From NCBI GenBank assembly GCA_018340375.1, contig JAFFJZ010000001.1, positions 48,786,001 through 48,850,000 on the forward strand: a stretch of DNA of 64,000 nt, in the 5' to 3' direction. The notes beneath the pieces were generated by a model that worked only from the letters and a program-made list of their open reading frames with translations, was not told the DNA's origin and searched no databases. A program made the position numbers and the translations under genes. Within the stretch, counting starts at the first letter, position 1; each line of letters begins with the position of its first letter. This stretch comes from Gonatopus flavifemur (taxonomy: Eukaryota > Arthropoda > Insecta > Hymenoptera > Dryinidae). Below, in pieces: positions 51,008-62,366 of the stretch.

Positions 51008-51263
51008 CACGGAGAAAACTTGTCTATTATAAATTACTAGACTCGCTAGTATATTGCGGATATACTTGCATTTTGAAGTTATATACCAAACATTCTCTTC
51101 AAAAGTACCAGACTTTCTGGGAGTTAATGATAGGATAATGACATTTTATAATAGAAAGTCTGATGCTTTTGATGAGAATGTTTGGTATACAACCTCAAAA
51201 TGCAAGTATATCCTCAATTTACTAGCGAGTCTAGTAATTTATAATAGATGATTTTTCTCAGTG
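51008..51263. mobile_element. Near-perfect hairpin MITE, two 112-bp arms
   Basis: TA-flanked on both sides. Ends CACGGAGAAAA and TTTTTCTCAGTG. Arms 51008-51119 and 51152-51263 are of equal length and match almost base for base through TCTATTATAAATTACTAGAC, GATATACTTGCATTTTGA and TATACCAAACATTCTC, leaving a 32-bp loop. The high arm identity suggests recent activity or some constraint on pairing. Confidence 0.92.
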
Positions 51264-51265
51264 TA

Positions 51266-51496
51266 CACTGTGAAAATTTCTATGGGAAAATTCCTATATA
51301 TTCATGTGAAGTAATTAACACGTACAAGCGTCAGGAATATACTGTGAAATGCTGGGAAAAATCCCATAAAGTTTAGAATTTTCAGATAGAATTATGGGAA
51401 ATTCCATATGAATATACTGAAAATTAGGTTTCCCAATCAGCAATTGAAATTTTCCGGTTGATGTACACAGGAAAATTCTGATTATTTTTTACAGTG
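51266..51496 (+). mobile_element. MITE family A, copy 3
   Basis: Starts CACTGTGAAAATTTC and ends TTTTTTACAGTG, with TA on both sides; the left TA is also the right TA of the preceding hairpin element. The body follows the copy at 1386-1636 (TTCTATGGGAAAA, AGTAATTAACACGTAC, TTTTCCGGTTGATG). Confidence 0.85.
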
Positions 51497-51521
51497 TATC
51501 ATAGCGAATCATGTTTTTTCG

Positions 51522-51559
51522 TGCAACAGACAGGAAAATTCAGATAATTTTTTACAGTG
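51522..51559. repeat. Duplicated right end of MITE family A
   Basis: ACAGGAAAATTCAGAT and AATTTTTTACAGTG repeat the right end of the family A copy just upstream (ACAGGAAAATTCTGAT...ACAGTG), about 63 bp further on and followed by TA. It looks like a local duplication or the remnant of a second insertion. Confidence 0.65.
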
Positions 51560-52470
51560 TACACGAAGGATTTATGAAGAACACAATCTTGCACGAATGA
51601 AAAATTTGGTTGATACTGTGATTATGGCAATCAGTTGTCAATGATGAATGACACGATCATTTGGTATGTGGTATTGAACTTTCAATAATAAATTCGATTC
51701 GAACAGAAATTGCAATAACAAAAACAAATGATTGAATTGAAAAAAAAAACATTCTGTTCGATTTACTAAAGTAAAAAACTATGTTTGATTTTCTCTCCTC
51801 TCATGAAATATCCGAGAATATGATTTTCGTCTAAAAATTGACCAAAATATCACCAGTTGGAATATTGCGAAAGTAGAAGAAAATTATCATTTCATCGTGG
51901 ATTTGAAAAATAACAACGTTCCAATGACGTGATATACATGATAAGACATTATTGAAAAAACGTCAGATACCAGAATTCGTGTTCATCTCTTCAAAAACAA
52001 GTCAACAAATAAACAAACACATAAATTTTTATTTTCATTATCAACGTGATTCGTTTGGTTGCACAAAGTAAAAAAAAAAAGGAATTCGAGAAAGAAAATG
52101 AAAGAAGTGAATAAAGTTCAAGTGCGAATGTTCTTTTCAAACGCTTCGTGTAGGGCGCCATCGTGTCTTCGAGTTTGAATCCCGTTTTATTTGATCGATC
52201 AAGGAATAGAATGATTTTTGGTGAACAGGAGTGGCTGTCGAATAGCTGAAGATGAGTTAGCTATTATGGTACTTATCTCCCAGACGTTGTCGAGAACTGT
52301 CGTGTCCTTGAGAGAACGTAAAGATTTGTTCTATTCAAGAAGTATTTCGAATGCAATTGACTTGGATAATGGAAATGACAAAGAGTTTTGATAAACGCTA
52401 TCTTCCCTTTTGTATTCTTCAAAGAAAGTTTTAGACGTTTTGCGTGGAATAAACTTTGTAAATATTATAT
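51560..52470. other. Spacer, nothing assigned
   Basis: AT-rich, without open frames or repeat structure that I can support. GAGTTTGAATCCCG at 52170 is B-box-like but has no matching A-box or tRNA arms upstream. Confidence 0.45.
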
Positions 52471-53495
52471 GGGTGATTCCCAGTTAAGAGGTATAAAATC
52501 TACAGGTTTGTGGCAAACGAACAAACACATTTGATTCACGATATTTCATATTGATTAGCTTATTTAGAGGTAACTCATCCATTGACTGAAGATGGCCAAC
52601 CAATTTATTCATCTTCCATGATTTTACAAGAGGCCAGGGGAAATATTTGGACCAGGAGAGATACGAGATACAAACTTTCTGAACTACTCAATTTTTTCGG
52701 TGTAGAGACGATCTGCAATCAACTTTGGTTGTTGAAATCCATAGTTAGACGTCAATTTGCCAGGGGAAATACAGACAGGGGAGATACTTTTTGGAAGAAA
52801 TGTTGAGATTAAGACAAACGTAGAGTTTTAACTTACCTGAACATTTAACAAATTTAACACTCAACTTATTATAGTGTATCAACAATAACGAAAATAATGA
52901 ATAAATCGTTCTTCATTGAGAACAATCAACCAGGGGAGATACATGATTACATAACCTAGTACTCAAACCACGTTAAAAAATCGGAAGATTGCTAAACGAT
53001 CCAATTGATATTTGTTGGCAATTTTACACCATTCCTCACCCTTTACAGGTGGATGGAAATTTTCCTGAAACTTCCGATGATTATTCATGAGTATAAAAGT
53101 ATGCCAGGGGAGAATACATCAAAGTTGAGGGACATAATTTGAACTGAAAAAAAATCACTTTCAAGAATTACGTTGGTAGTTCCAACCCTACAACACGATA
53201 ATTTATTAATGGAAGAACATATACACGAAGTATTGTGACAATATGATCGGAATAGGATCTCGTTTTCTAGTGATTTCGTAAGACAAACGAGGAAAGGACA
53301 GGCCAGGGAAGATACATTCCTTGCACTTTATCCTAAATTTCAGACACACCATTAAAATTTCATCACTAAAACATGATGTACCTCATAGATATCGAAGTTA
53401 TGTATCATGCTAGTTCTTGTGGTAAACTGTAATGCTCAATTTTCAGTATTTTTCTTTCATTGCGGCAGGAAATACCTCTTAACTGAGAATCCCCC
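52471..53495. mobile_element. 1.0-kb DNA element with seven internal CCAGGGGAGATAC repeats
   Basis: The left end GGGTGATTCCCAGTTAAGAG and the right end CTCTTAACTGAGAATCCCCC are inverted repeats of about 25 bp, flanked by ATAT on each side. Inside, CCAGGGGARATAC or close variants start at 52634, 52652, 52760, 52775, 52930, 53104 and 53303, all in the same direction. A 74-codon plus-strand frame (52582-52806) spans four of these and is not a convincing protein. Superfamily unassigned. Confidence 0.75.
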
Positions 53496-55139
53496 ATATT
53501 TTCATATTCTACAGCTAAAACTCAATGTGCTCACAACCAGAAGATTCAAAATAATCTGAAATAGAAGTTGCTAAACCCTAACGTATTCTGAGAATCCGAA
53601 AGAAATCACCGATATCCGATAAGCTGATATCCAATGAAGTGTAGAATTTGATCCATAAAGATTAGAGCAGTATCCATGAAGAATAGGTATCTACTTGGAT
53701 GAGGGAGTATCGAGGGTTTCGCGCTGTGGACGAAGAATCCCATGAAACACAACAAAGAAATCTTCTTTCATCGAACTTTCCTTGATTCCCCCAACGAACG
53801 ATTTTGTTTACTTTCTTGTAGACTCGATTTCAGTGCATCAAAATATAAGTGATTGATTCAAACGATGATCAAAGAAAAATTTGACTCGGGAGAAATATTT
53901 CAATCGGACCAGAGTATTCCAATTTTGTCCCCTTGGTAAAAATAATCCATTTTAAGCCTTGAATCAATGTAAACAGCAATGTATGGATTATTCCAAAAGA
54001 TCTTTTATATATATTTATTTCTTCATGTGTATTATATAATTTTCAATAATCATGTCTTATACTTGAATTTTCAAAACCCCTAGTAGACATTACACTAGGC
54101 GTCTCTGTGGCGTGAGAGTGGGCCTTGGTACCGGCTAGAATATCACCCTTGCGCTTTGTTTGCGCCAGAGTAGGAGGTAAAATGTTTTCTACCAGGGAAG
54201 AAGTAATTTCAAAATTCCATCATATTCTGTATATTTCAATACAAACACATTCTCCGAAAGTTGAATGGATTACAGGAAAAACAGGAAAAAAAGGCAGTTT
54301 TCTCCATTCCAACCTCACAGCCATCATTTGTCACATAGAAGACACCCAGATAAAGTGGAATACACAAAACGTTTGAACGAGACAAAACTGCAATGTCACG
54401 TTCAGGACGGAAAGCAAACTCGTCATCAATTTTCTATGAATATCTCATAAATTTTATTTCACACCCTTTGTATCGCAGGTAGTATTAGTAATGATCATAA
54501 ATATTACTTTTAAACTATCATAAACAGATTGTGAAAAAACTTTGAACCGTAATTCTTTTCATAAACATCAAATGAAGTCTTGAAAAAATGTTGAAGTAAT
54601 GGTCAAGTATTCAATTTGGTTGAACTTCAAAGAGCTCTCGCTTTTCAGTTAATTGTAATTTCCCACTCCCTACGAGAAGCGATAGTTTACAGTTATTTGA
54701 CTACTAATCCTGATTGTAGAATGTATTTTTATGGACTGGAAATTTCCGGTTGATGCATAATTTACGCTTATCGTAGTGCTTGGCACGAGTAAAAAAATAT
54801 TCAAAATTATATATAATTTATATAGAATGATGATTTTGAAAGTTTTTCTACTCGAGGAGGCTTCTCAATAATTTATGTGAATCTATAGAAACAAGATATT
54901 TTTTGTTCTTATAAAACAGAACAGATATTGTTTTCTAAGACCCTTCATTAATCATAAGAAAGTAATTATGAATCATTCGACGGACATCATCGTTGCAGAG
55001 TGATATAAAATTTTACGATCAATCTGTCAAATGACGTTATACAAATGACAGTGTATGAATTCTGACCAGTTATCCCACGCCCTGACTATGAGTTGCAACC
55101 GATCGATATCAAAATTCTATGGAATTAAAATTAAAAAAT
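53496..55139. other. Spacer, nothing assigned
   Basis: AT-rich. The 83-codon plus-strand frame at 54125 shows no recognisable motif. A TATATAATTTATATAGAA stretch at 54810 followed by TTTTTCTACTCGAG resembles one at 7913-7970 and may be a small shared repeat. Confidence 0.4.
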
Positions 55140-55147
55140 AATCCCTG

Positions 55148-55309
55148 CGGTACTGGTTCCATGGTGGTGCAACCGATGTGGCTGCACCGGGCGTCAATGG
55201 TTGGAGGGGGCCAAAAATGATCAGAGCCCGAAATTAGGTGTACTCTTGTTTTTTTTTTTGTCATTCAGGTTGAAAATGGGGCACCGCCCTATTTCTTGCA
55301 CCGGCACTG
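55148..55309. mobile_element. hAT-like MITE with 8-bp target duplication
   Basis: The left end CGGTACTGGTTC and the right end, on the minus strand CAGTGCCGGTGC, agree at 8 of 12 positions. The flanks AATCCCTG (55140-55147) and GATTCCTG (55310-55317) agree at 6 of 8, consistent with an old 8-bp duplication. Its GC content is well above that of the surroundings, with a poly-T run at 55250. Confidence 0.55.
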
Positions 55310-55317
55310 GATTCCTG

Positions 55318-58300
55318 CGTGTGTCTGATATTATAATGCTAGCTACTATAATAAGTTTCATTAACACGGAGGAAAAATAGAAGGAAATAAAGTATTGCGC
55401 GTTCGCAGATATATTTACAATACATGCAAAGGGAATGAATTTCTAATCAATTGAAATCTTTCGAGTAATTAGTTCGATAAATTCTCCAACTTAAGACCAA
55501 AGAAATTGTGGTTTCTCTGGTGAGTATTGGAATACTCGAGAAAAATACTACACGAGTGGTAATTGCAGAGCGTTAAAATTGGATTATGAGGTTTAAGCTC
55601 AATGAACGAAAGCGACGATTCGCAGCACCCCTATAACGTGAACTTAGGGCCAAATTACCGAGACAAATTTTAATCTTTTTAATACCGAACTGTGAAATAA
55701 CGAAGACAATAGACAATTCACCCACATGAAAATCTCCATTGATTTTTCTGATTAATTACTAAATTACGTTCTGGCTGTTGCGGTTCAAAATAAAACTCCA
55801 TGTTACACGAATGATAAAATTAACCGAGTTTATCGGATGCATGTAATAACAAGTAGAATAACAAAAACATTGCTGTTCGGGCGCATCTTTCTTTCCTACA
55901 TCTCGTAGAAGGTTCGCATTAGCATTGAATTCCATGAATTTGAAGAGTGGAAACCTTCCTTTGGTATTTTTTTTCCCTTTACCTCTCTAAGACGATACAA
56001 TAATGAATAGAAATAGATTATGGATCAGCTTTACAGCATGAAGTACTCTTCTTCTGTCTTTGCATTGCGTTCTCAGCACAATGGTATTTTTCATGGTGGA
56101 AGGTACAAAATCCTTTCAAGTTCATCTCAACTCCGTGAAACGAAAGAAAAGAAGAAAACGAAAGAAGTGGATGTAAGTAGAGAGACAGGTAAACCAGTTT
56201 CTTAAGCTACGCTTTCATTGGGATACCTATCTTCTAGTCTTCCTCATCGTCCTGCGGGTCATACCAGGCTCCTCACATTCTCCATCAGGGATTCCCAAGT
56301 AGTTAGTCCCCACACGACCTAACCTTTCTTCTTTCCTTCTTGTCACTCCCTTCGTCTCTGTAACGTTCTTCTTGCTCGGTTCTCGTGGCTACGTCTAACG
56401 GTCTCTATTGTATCAGAATGGCGAGGTCTTCAGATCAGACCCCCGTGCTTAACTTACTACGTAGTTAGAAATATCAAGGGAAACGTGCCTTGTCAAATAC
56501 AGTTCTCTTATGCATTTGTTTGCGTTTATTTGCACTTGAAATCGTTTTATTGCAATGAGTAGACATCATTGATAAATTTGTCAATTGACATCCACAAAAC
56601 ATGGTATCATCATCATTAAGAACAACAAAATTTTTAACTGATCGCAGTGAACTGTCATACTATGTGACATTGTTTCACTCCGATAGATACAGATTCTACT
56701 CTCTTCACTTTTCAATTCTTGATTTGGAAAAACTGCGCAATCAGAAAATACCACAAGAAGCAGTGTTTATATATCATTTGAATCCTCATATTCTCCATAA
56801 AAATCTCACAATTTGTGACAATTGCGCGATTCATTGCTTCGATAAACGAGAATAAACAGGGAAACTCTTGATATCATTGGAAACATAGAAAGGAAAGAAG
56901 TATATGAAGGGAGGAAAAAAGCGGTCGAATGATTCGGATTGATCGAGCAGAGAACGAATAAAGAAAAGAAGTCGACCTACAGATTTCATTCGAGACGAGG
57001 GTTTCTTCCAACTGCTATTGCTCTAAGGGGAAAATTAAACTAATGGTGCCCATTGTTTGTGAACTGGTAGTGGTGTAGTCATATAGTGGGGCTAGTAGTG
57101 GTTCCCCTTGGGGTTGAATTTATACTTCGACTCCTTCGAGGATTACTTTGGTACATTCACTTCTTGGAAGAAAAAGAAGAACTGATGTTCCGAGTATGTG
57201 AAAACTTGTTCACATGAATTTTTTTACGCACATCCTGAATCAAAATCTAATTATAAGAATGAAAATACATACGATGAGACTCGTTGTTGCCTTCAGAACT
57301 GAATTTATCGCGATACTTGTTATCAAACACATCAAAGCGTGTAATCAATTAGAGCCTAGTTCAATTTAGTAGTATGACGTAGAAAGGTTTTGTCCAACGG
57401 ATTTTTCTCATAGATCCACGTATAAAAAGACACCATTGAAAAGGACCTGCCTGCCAATGGGAAAAATCAAACAATCCATAGGCCGGAAACGCTGAGAAAA
57501 GCTTTATTAACGTTGTACATCCGAATCGAAACAAAAGTGAGGAAATGAGAAGAATAATTGACCAAATGTTCAGATATCGTTGATAGGTAAAGTGCTGTTA
57601 CGCACTTACGTATTGAAATATCAAGGCTTCGAGTGGAGCCATAGTTGGAAAAATTAGAACTAGAAAGTAAGCAAGTACACGTTAATAAATAATGACACAG
57701 TTCTTCGGATATATCAGTGTAATAATTTTCTCCCCTTTGATGTTCCTTATCCACAAAGAAATGAAAATATTGCGACAAAATTGCAAATTCATGTTTGAGA
57801 TGAGATAAAATTTTGTTTTTATCATCTCCAAAGTGTTTGTTTTCTCAAGAATTTATTTGTCAAATCTCTATAATTTTCAAGAATTGAAAAAATACGTGAA
57901 GAAATAAATGAAATTTTGCTAAGGATTCTACAAAGTATCTGTCGAGTCTTCTCAAGGCGACTCCATTTCTCGCAAAATAGAATTGAAATGATTTCTCGAA
58001 CGTAACCTTCCTATACGAGATCTAAGATATAAAGGATCTGTGTAGAGGTTAGTTACGTATCATGGAATGTTTGTGAATGAAAATACAAGGTAATAGCCAC
58101 TTTTGGTAACATCGACTCCAACTTGATATTATGATAATTCTTAGAATGTTCAGGAAGCATACCTATGACTATCTATCAGTGCTAGGAGAAGAACCTGCAG
58201 GCAATTCTCGACTCTTTCAACCCAGGTTAGCTCGATTTTGCTTGGTGCAAGAGATTAAACGACCGTGCTGCACCACGACTCGTGATATACGACGAAACAC

Positions 58301-58375
58301 CATATAAGGAATACAATAATATGAAGTTAGGTTATAATATGGTTTGCAGGGGCGCGCAGGCCAGGGAAGGCGGAA
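55318..58375. other. Spacer with a pyrimidine-rich CpG pocket
   Basis: No gene is supported. 56210-56440 is GC-richer and pyrimidine-biased on the plus strand (CTTCTTTCCTTCTTG and similar). The 103-codon minus-strand frame at 57467-57778 has no recognisable motif. Confidence 0.4.
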
Positions 58376-58399
58376 GAGGAGAGAGAGAGAGAGAGAGAA
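58376..58399. repeat. GA dinucleotide microsatellite
   Basis: About eleven GA units in a purine-rich run, next to a CpG-containing stretch (58350-58550) and followed by a pyrimidine-rich stretch (58560-58760). GA repeats can bind GAGA-type factors in insects, but no promoter is supported. Confidence 0.85.
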
Positions 58400-60224
58400 G
58401 GAGATAGACGCGCATACAAGTGAAGAGTAAAGGGAGACCAAAGCAAGACCGTTCCATCCTCTTGTTGGCTGAGGTGGAGCCGGTCAGCCATGGAGAGCCA
58501 CGGAGGTCTTGCTTCATGGAAGAAGACTCGAGAAGCCACGATCACTGCGAAGAGCGGTTTCTCTAGTCTCCTTATTTTTCCTTTTATTTCTGTTCTTGAT
58601 TATCTCTTTCTCCTCTCAACATCTTTTCTTTTTTCTTCCTTTCAGCGAGACTCATTCTTCTTCCACTCTAGTCTTTCTCTTTCCTTCCTTCTTACTTTTC
58701 TGCGCAGAATATGTATTCATATCCTCTTTCGTAACTTTCCTTTCCTTTTCTTCTATCTCAGTTTGGCTTTGGTGGTACCATTGCAAGTTCGGAATCTCTG
58801 TTATGAGCTTCTCTCATCTCACCGCCACCGCTGAATCGTACTGCGATGCTATGGCGTGTCACAATCTTTCTCATAACACAATACTGTTATGCAGTGTCGT
58901 AAAGGAGAAAAATTGATCTACTGTTATCATGTTTGATCATCATGGAAGATAGCTGTGAATGTCTAGCACTGTACTAATGTATACAAGAGGATCTGGCGGA
59001 ATTGCGAACAATAGCGAATATATGTTGTTACATGGTAAAATTCAGGTTGAAAATCTCTGATCTGAATTAGAGTGGTATCGTTTCAGGCGTATTCATTGTT
59101 TTCTTCTCGATTATTGTACGGATTATCGATTGAATTCGATTTTGACAAACTATCGAGTACGATTGTTGTTTTGGGTTTTGCGATATGTGGGATGAGCGAG
59201 ATATTCAGAAGTGTTAATTTATTCATGTGAGGGATTCATTATCTTGAAATGATTGCATATAAGGTATCTTTTGAAACTCGAACCTTTGAATCTCAGTGAA
59301 AAACTCTGAATTTGTCTGAAAAAACACTGAAACTCTCTGAAAAATTCCTGAACTTTTCAAAGATTTTCAGATAAATTGTTACACTAGGGAAGCAAATAAT
59401 CTCACGATTGAAGGGAAGATTTATCTTATCAAATGCTTTTACATTGCTGTAATAGTATGTGGTAATCCGTGTTTCAGATTTTGTGTTGCGAGAGTTTAAA
59501 AAACTACTATTTATCTTTTTTCTCGACAATTTTGATTAATCCCTATCATTCAGATATGGTTATGACTCAAATATTTAGGAATCTAAAGAATTGTTTGACA
59601 TAAATTCCTACAAAGTAACAACTCATATGGAGAAAAAATAGTTGAAGCAGAGTCTAATGTTCACAGTAAAAAGTAAATCTTAATTTCCAGGATCGACTGA
59701 TTTTCAGATGAGGCTTGAACTCAGCAATGTTACGAGTGTAATATTTGATGAGAAAGAGCTATGGCTGTACTAAATTCAATTAAACCAGATAATGTGCTGA
59801 TTATCAGCAGTGCATATCTTATAGCCAGCTATGTAGAGTTTGATGGATAATTCAGTCAAAAATATCTGAAAATAAGATTAGAATTCTTTCATTTTCAGTG
59901 TTACAATTGTTTATATGTACACACATATATATAAGCATATAACTAATTACAATTTCAATTCAGGTGCCTAACAACTTCGGTAACAATTTGTAATATAAGC
60001 TTCGTAAAAGCTTATTATTGGAGTTTCCGCACTGTTTATGGATTTTTTCATTTCGACACTTCCACTTCAACATTACAACACAAATTGGAATAAATTCAAA
60101 CTTTCGGGGGTATTCACATTTGCACTGATTCTCAGTTCCCGTAAAATGTTTTCCAAATTTATCTTTGACTTCATACTAAACATACTATCAAATTATACTA
60201 TTATGAAATGATGTATCACATCCA
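58400..60224. other. Spacer with strong strand asymmetry at its start
   Basis: 58560-58770 is pyrimidine-rich on the plus strand (TCTTTTCTTTTTTCTTCC and similar), opening two overlapping frames of 114 and 135 codons made mostly of Ser, Leu and Phe. I read these as compositional. The remainder is AT-rich with nothing assigned. Confidence 0.45.
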
Positions 60225-60242
60225 TCGATCGAAACGGTACCA

Positions 60243-60308
60243 TGGCGAAGTGATTAAACGCAAAGAACTAGGACAGGTTATTCCAGCAACAACGTGGGTT
60301 CGAAAATC
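60243..60308 (+). pseudogene. tRNA-like fragment, type II (Ser/Leu-like) layout
   Basis: TGGCGAAGTGATTAA at 60243 resembles an A-box/D-arm, and GTGGGTTCGAAAATC at 60294 a B-box/T-arm (GGTTCGA). The 54-nt spacing exceeds the 44 nt of an ordinary tRNA and fits a long variable arm or a SINE head. The T-stem is imperfect (AAAATC in place of the expected CC), so a functional tRNA is unlikely. Confidence 0.4.
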
Positions 60309-60319
60309 TCCAGATGAGG

Positions 60320-61184
60320 GTCGAAGATGTTAAATCTTCAAAAACTACGATCACGATACAATTGAACAGTCAACAAGTGAAGTGAATGAATTCACACAAC
60401 AGGGAACTTTTTTCCGTATCCTCCGAATGAACACATATTTCTCATCGTCGATAGGTAACGCCATGTTGAGTAGAGCAAAAAAAACAATGGGCGAACCCAT
60501 TTATCAGGAACGATTCGCTTTGAATTTCAGTTCAAAATCAGTTTTAATTTCGGTTCAATAGAGATTAATGTGAGCTGTATTCTTGTTCGAGTTTGAGAAG
60601 GTTTACCAATGGCTGACTTGAGGTCTAATGGGTCTTCTTTTGGCTGCATTGAAAATTCAGCTCATATTCTATCTGAAATTGAGTTGTTTTTTTACCGTGT
60701 TAATATTCTCATTATTATTGTACAGTTAGAATGTTTATCGAGTGTTCCTAGACGTTTGGGGTCTTTGCTTGAACGTTTCTGAAGTTTTTCCAGATAACAA
60801 GAAAGAATTCCGAAAAACATTTTTCAGCATGGGAAATATTTTGAATTTTTGTTTTGAAAAGCATGAATGTTTTTTGAATACATTTTGTACATTTCCAATA
60901 TATTCTCAGTGCATCGAATATAAAGTTCCATTATTCTTCAAATAATTCTGTTTGAATGTATTTGGGGAGTTTTTTTCACACGATTATGTCGGATCAAGTG
61001 ATTCTGTGACGAATATTGAATACTGGAATGTTAAATCTCATAGGAGCATGACATTCAATACCGTATCAACCGCGTGTTGTTAAATTCAATATCATATTAT
61101 CAAATTCCACTGTTGTTATAATGCACATCACAGTATTAAATTTAACCACATAATATGACATATCATTACAGTGATAATACACTT
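60320..61184. other. Spacer, nothing assigned
   Basis: AT-rich. A possible SINE body after the tRNA-like head cannot be delimited. ATTCAATA/TTAAATTC words recur at 61010-61140 without a clear period. Confidence 0.4.
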
Positions 61185-61336
61185 CTGCCGTACAAAGCAA
61201 GAATGCCGTAACTCAATTTTTTGTCGAAAATGAGATTCGTGTACCATTCCATTCAGAAAATTTCACTCCATCGAATGACATAAAAAGATTGGTTTCCAAA
61301 AAAATTCAGTTACGGTTTTCTTGCTTTGTACGGCAG
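61185..61336. mobile_element. 152-bp MITE with CTGCCGTACAAAGCAAGAA ends
   Basis: The left end CTGCCGTACAAAGCAAGAAT and the right end TTCTTGCTTTGTACGGCAG are inverted repeats that continue through CCGTAACTCAATTTTTT / AAAAAAATTCAGTTACGG, arms of about 38 bp with few mismatches. It is flanked by ACTT on both sides (61181-61184, 61337-61340), a 4-bp target duplication. No coding capacity. Confidence 0.88.
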
Positions 61337-61340
61337 ACTT

Positions 61341-62366
61341 AAAAAACCAACAGTACTAAATTCGGAACATTTTCTAATACTCCTCAGACAGTACCACAAA
61401 ATTTTGCAATTCACTAAATACTTTCACTAAATCTTACTCTTTCATCTTACTTTCATCTTATGAAACAGTAGGGAGTTGGTGAGAAAATTGATATACCTGA
61501 AGTTAAATGAGAAAAATATGAGCTTTCTTCAGAGAACTCAGAGTGGATGATTGAATATTCTAGTCAGAAATCATTTTAGAACAAACGTATAAAACGTAAA
61601 TGAAATTAAAAGATTATATTAATGTAAAAATGTGCCGCAGAAAATAAGAATTTTTATCCATTTCTCTATTCCCAATGGTAGATCGGTAACAAAAAAAAGA
61701 TCCAATTAAAAACCAGAGCGCAGCGAACATGATATCCAATTAAACGTTATGAGTTCTTGAAGGTAGAGATATCGATTTGAAAATTCACTTGGGAAATGGA
61801 TGTGTATGAATGTTACAATAATATCTCAACAACACGAACTTCAAATTACATAACACAGCAGGTTTGATTATTTCAATTATCATCGTACATAATCTTAATT
61901 AAATTGCTTTTTAATATTTTGGATGTAGAATTGTTCACACCGTTATATTTTTGGAAATCAATTTTATGTGTTCCTTTAATATGATTTCAAGATGAATCTG
62001 ATTGAGAACATATATTATTTTCCCAAATAAATAATTCTGCAGATAGTACGAAATGTCTCAGTAAGGGCTCAGAATATCACTACATTACCAAATCATTCTT
62101 AATATTGCAGATGTTTGATACTTACAGAGTTTAAAATACAGCCTATGAGTTATGATACTTCTTAATGTTTATCCAACCTTATTTGAGGGTACTAAGCCAT
62201 GTCTATGGGCAAATAAAAATTGTTACTTCGCCGTATCCAAATCAGAATATACCAATCTGCCCATTGATAGGCTCGAAGCTTCCTCGTTTCTGTTCGAATA
62301 ACACGCGAACGTATTTTTACCCAAGAACTGCCCAATAATTAAAATGTATACATAAAATACGTTTGC
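61341..62366. other. Spacer, nothing assigned
   Basis: AT-rich with no supported gene, RNA or repeat boundary. Confidence 0.45.

Noticed and set aside
52160..52190. B-box-like GAGTTTGAATCCCG as a tRNA gene
   Set aside because: No A-box at the right distance and no acceptor or T-stem pairing.
52582..52806. 74-codon plus-strand frame with repeated GNTxRGD-like words
   Set aside because: The repeated residues are translations of the CCAGGGGAGATAC motif of the surrounding element.
58490..58916. Overlapping 114- and 135-codon plus-strand frames
   Set aside because: They lie on a pyrimidine-rich tract and encode mostly Ser, Leu and Phe in two frames at once, which is the mark of composition and not of coding.
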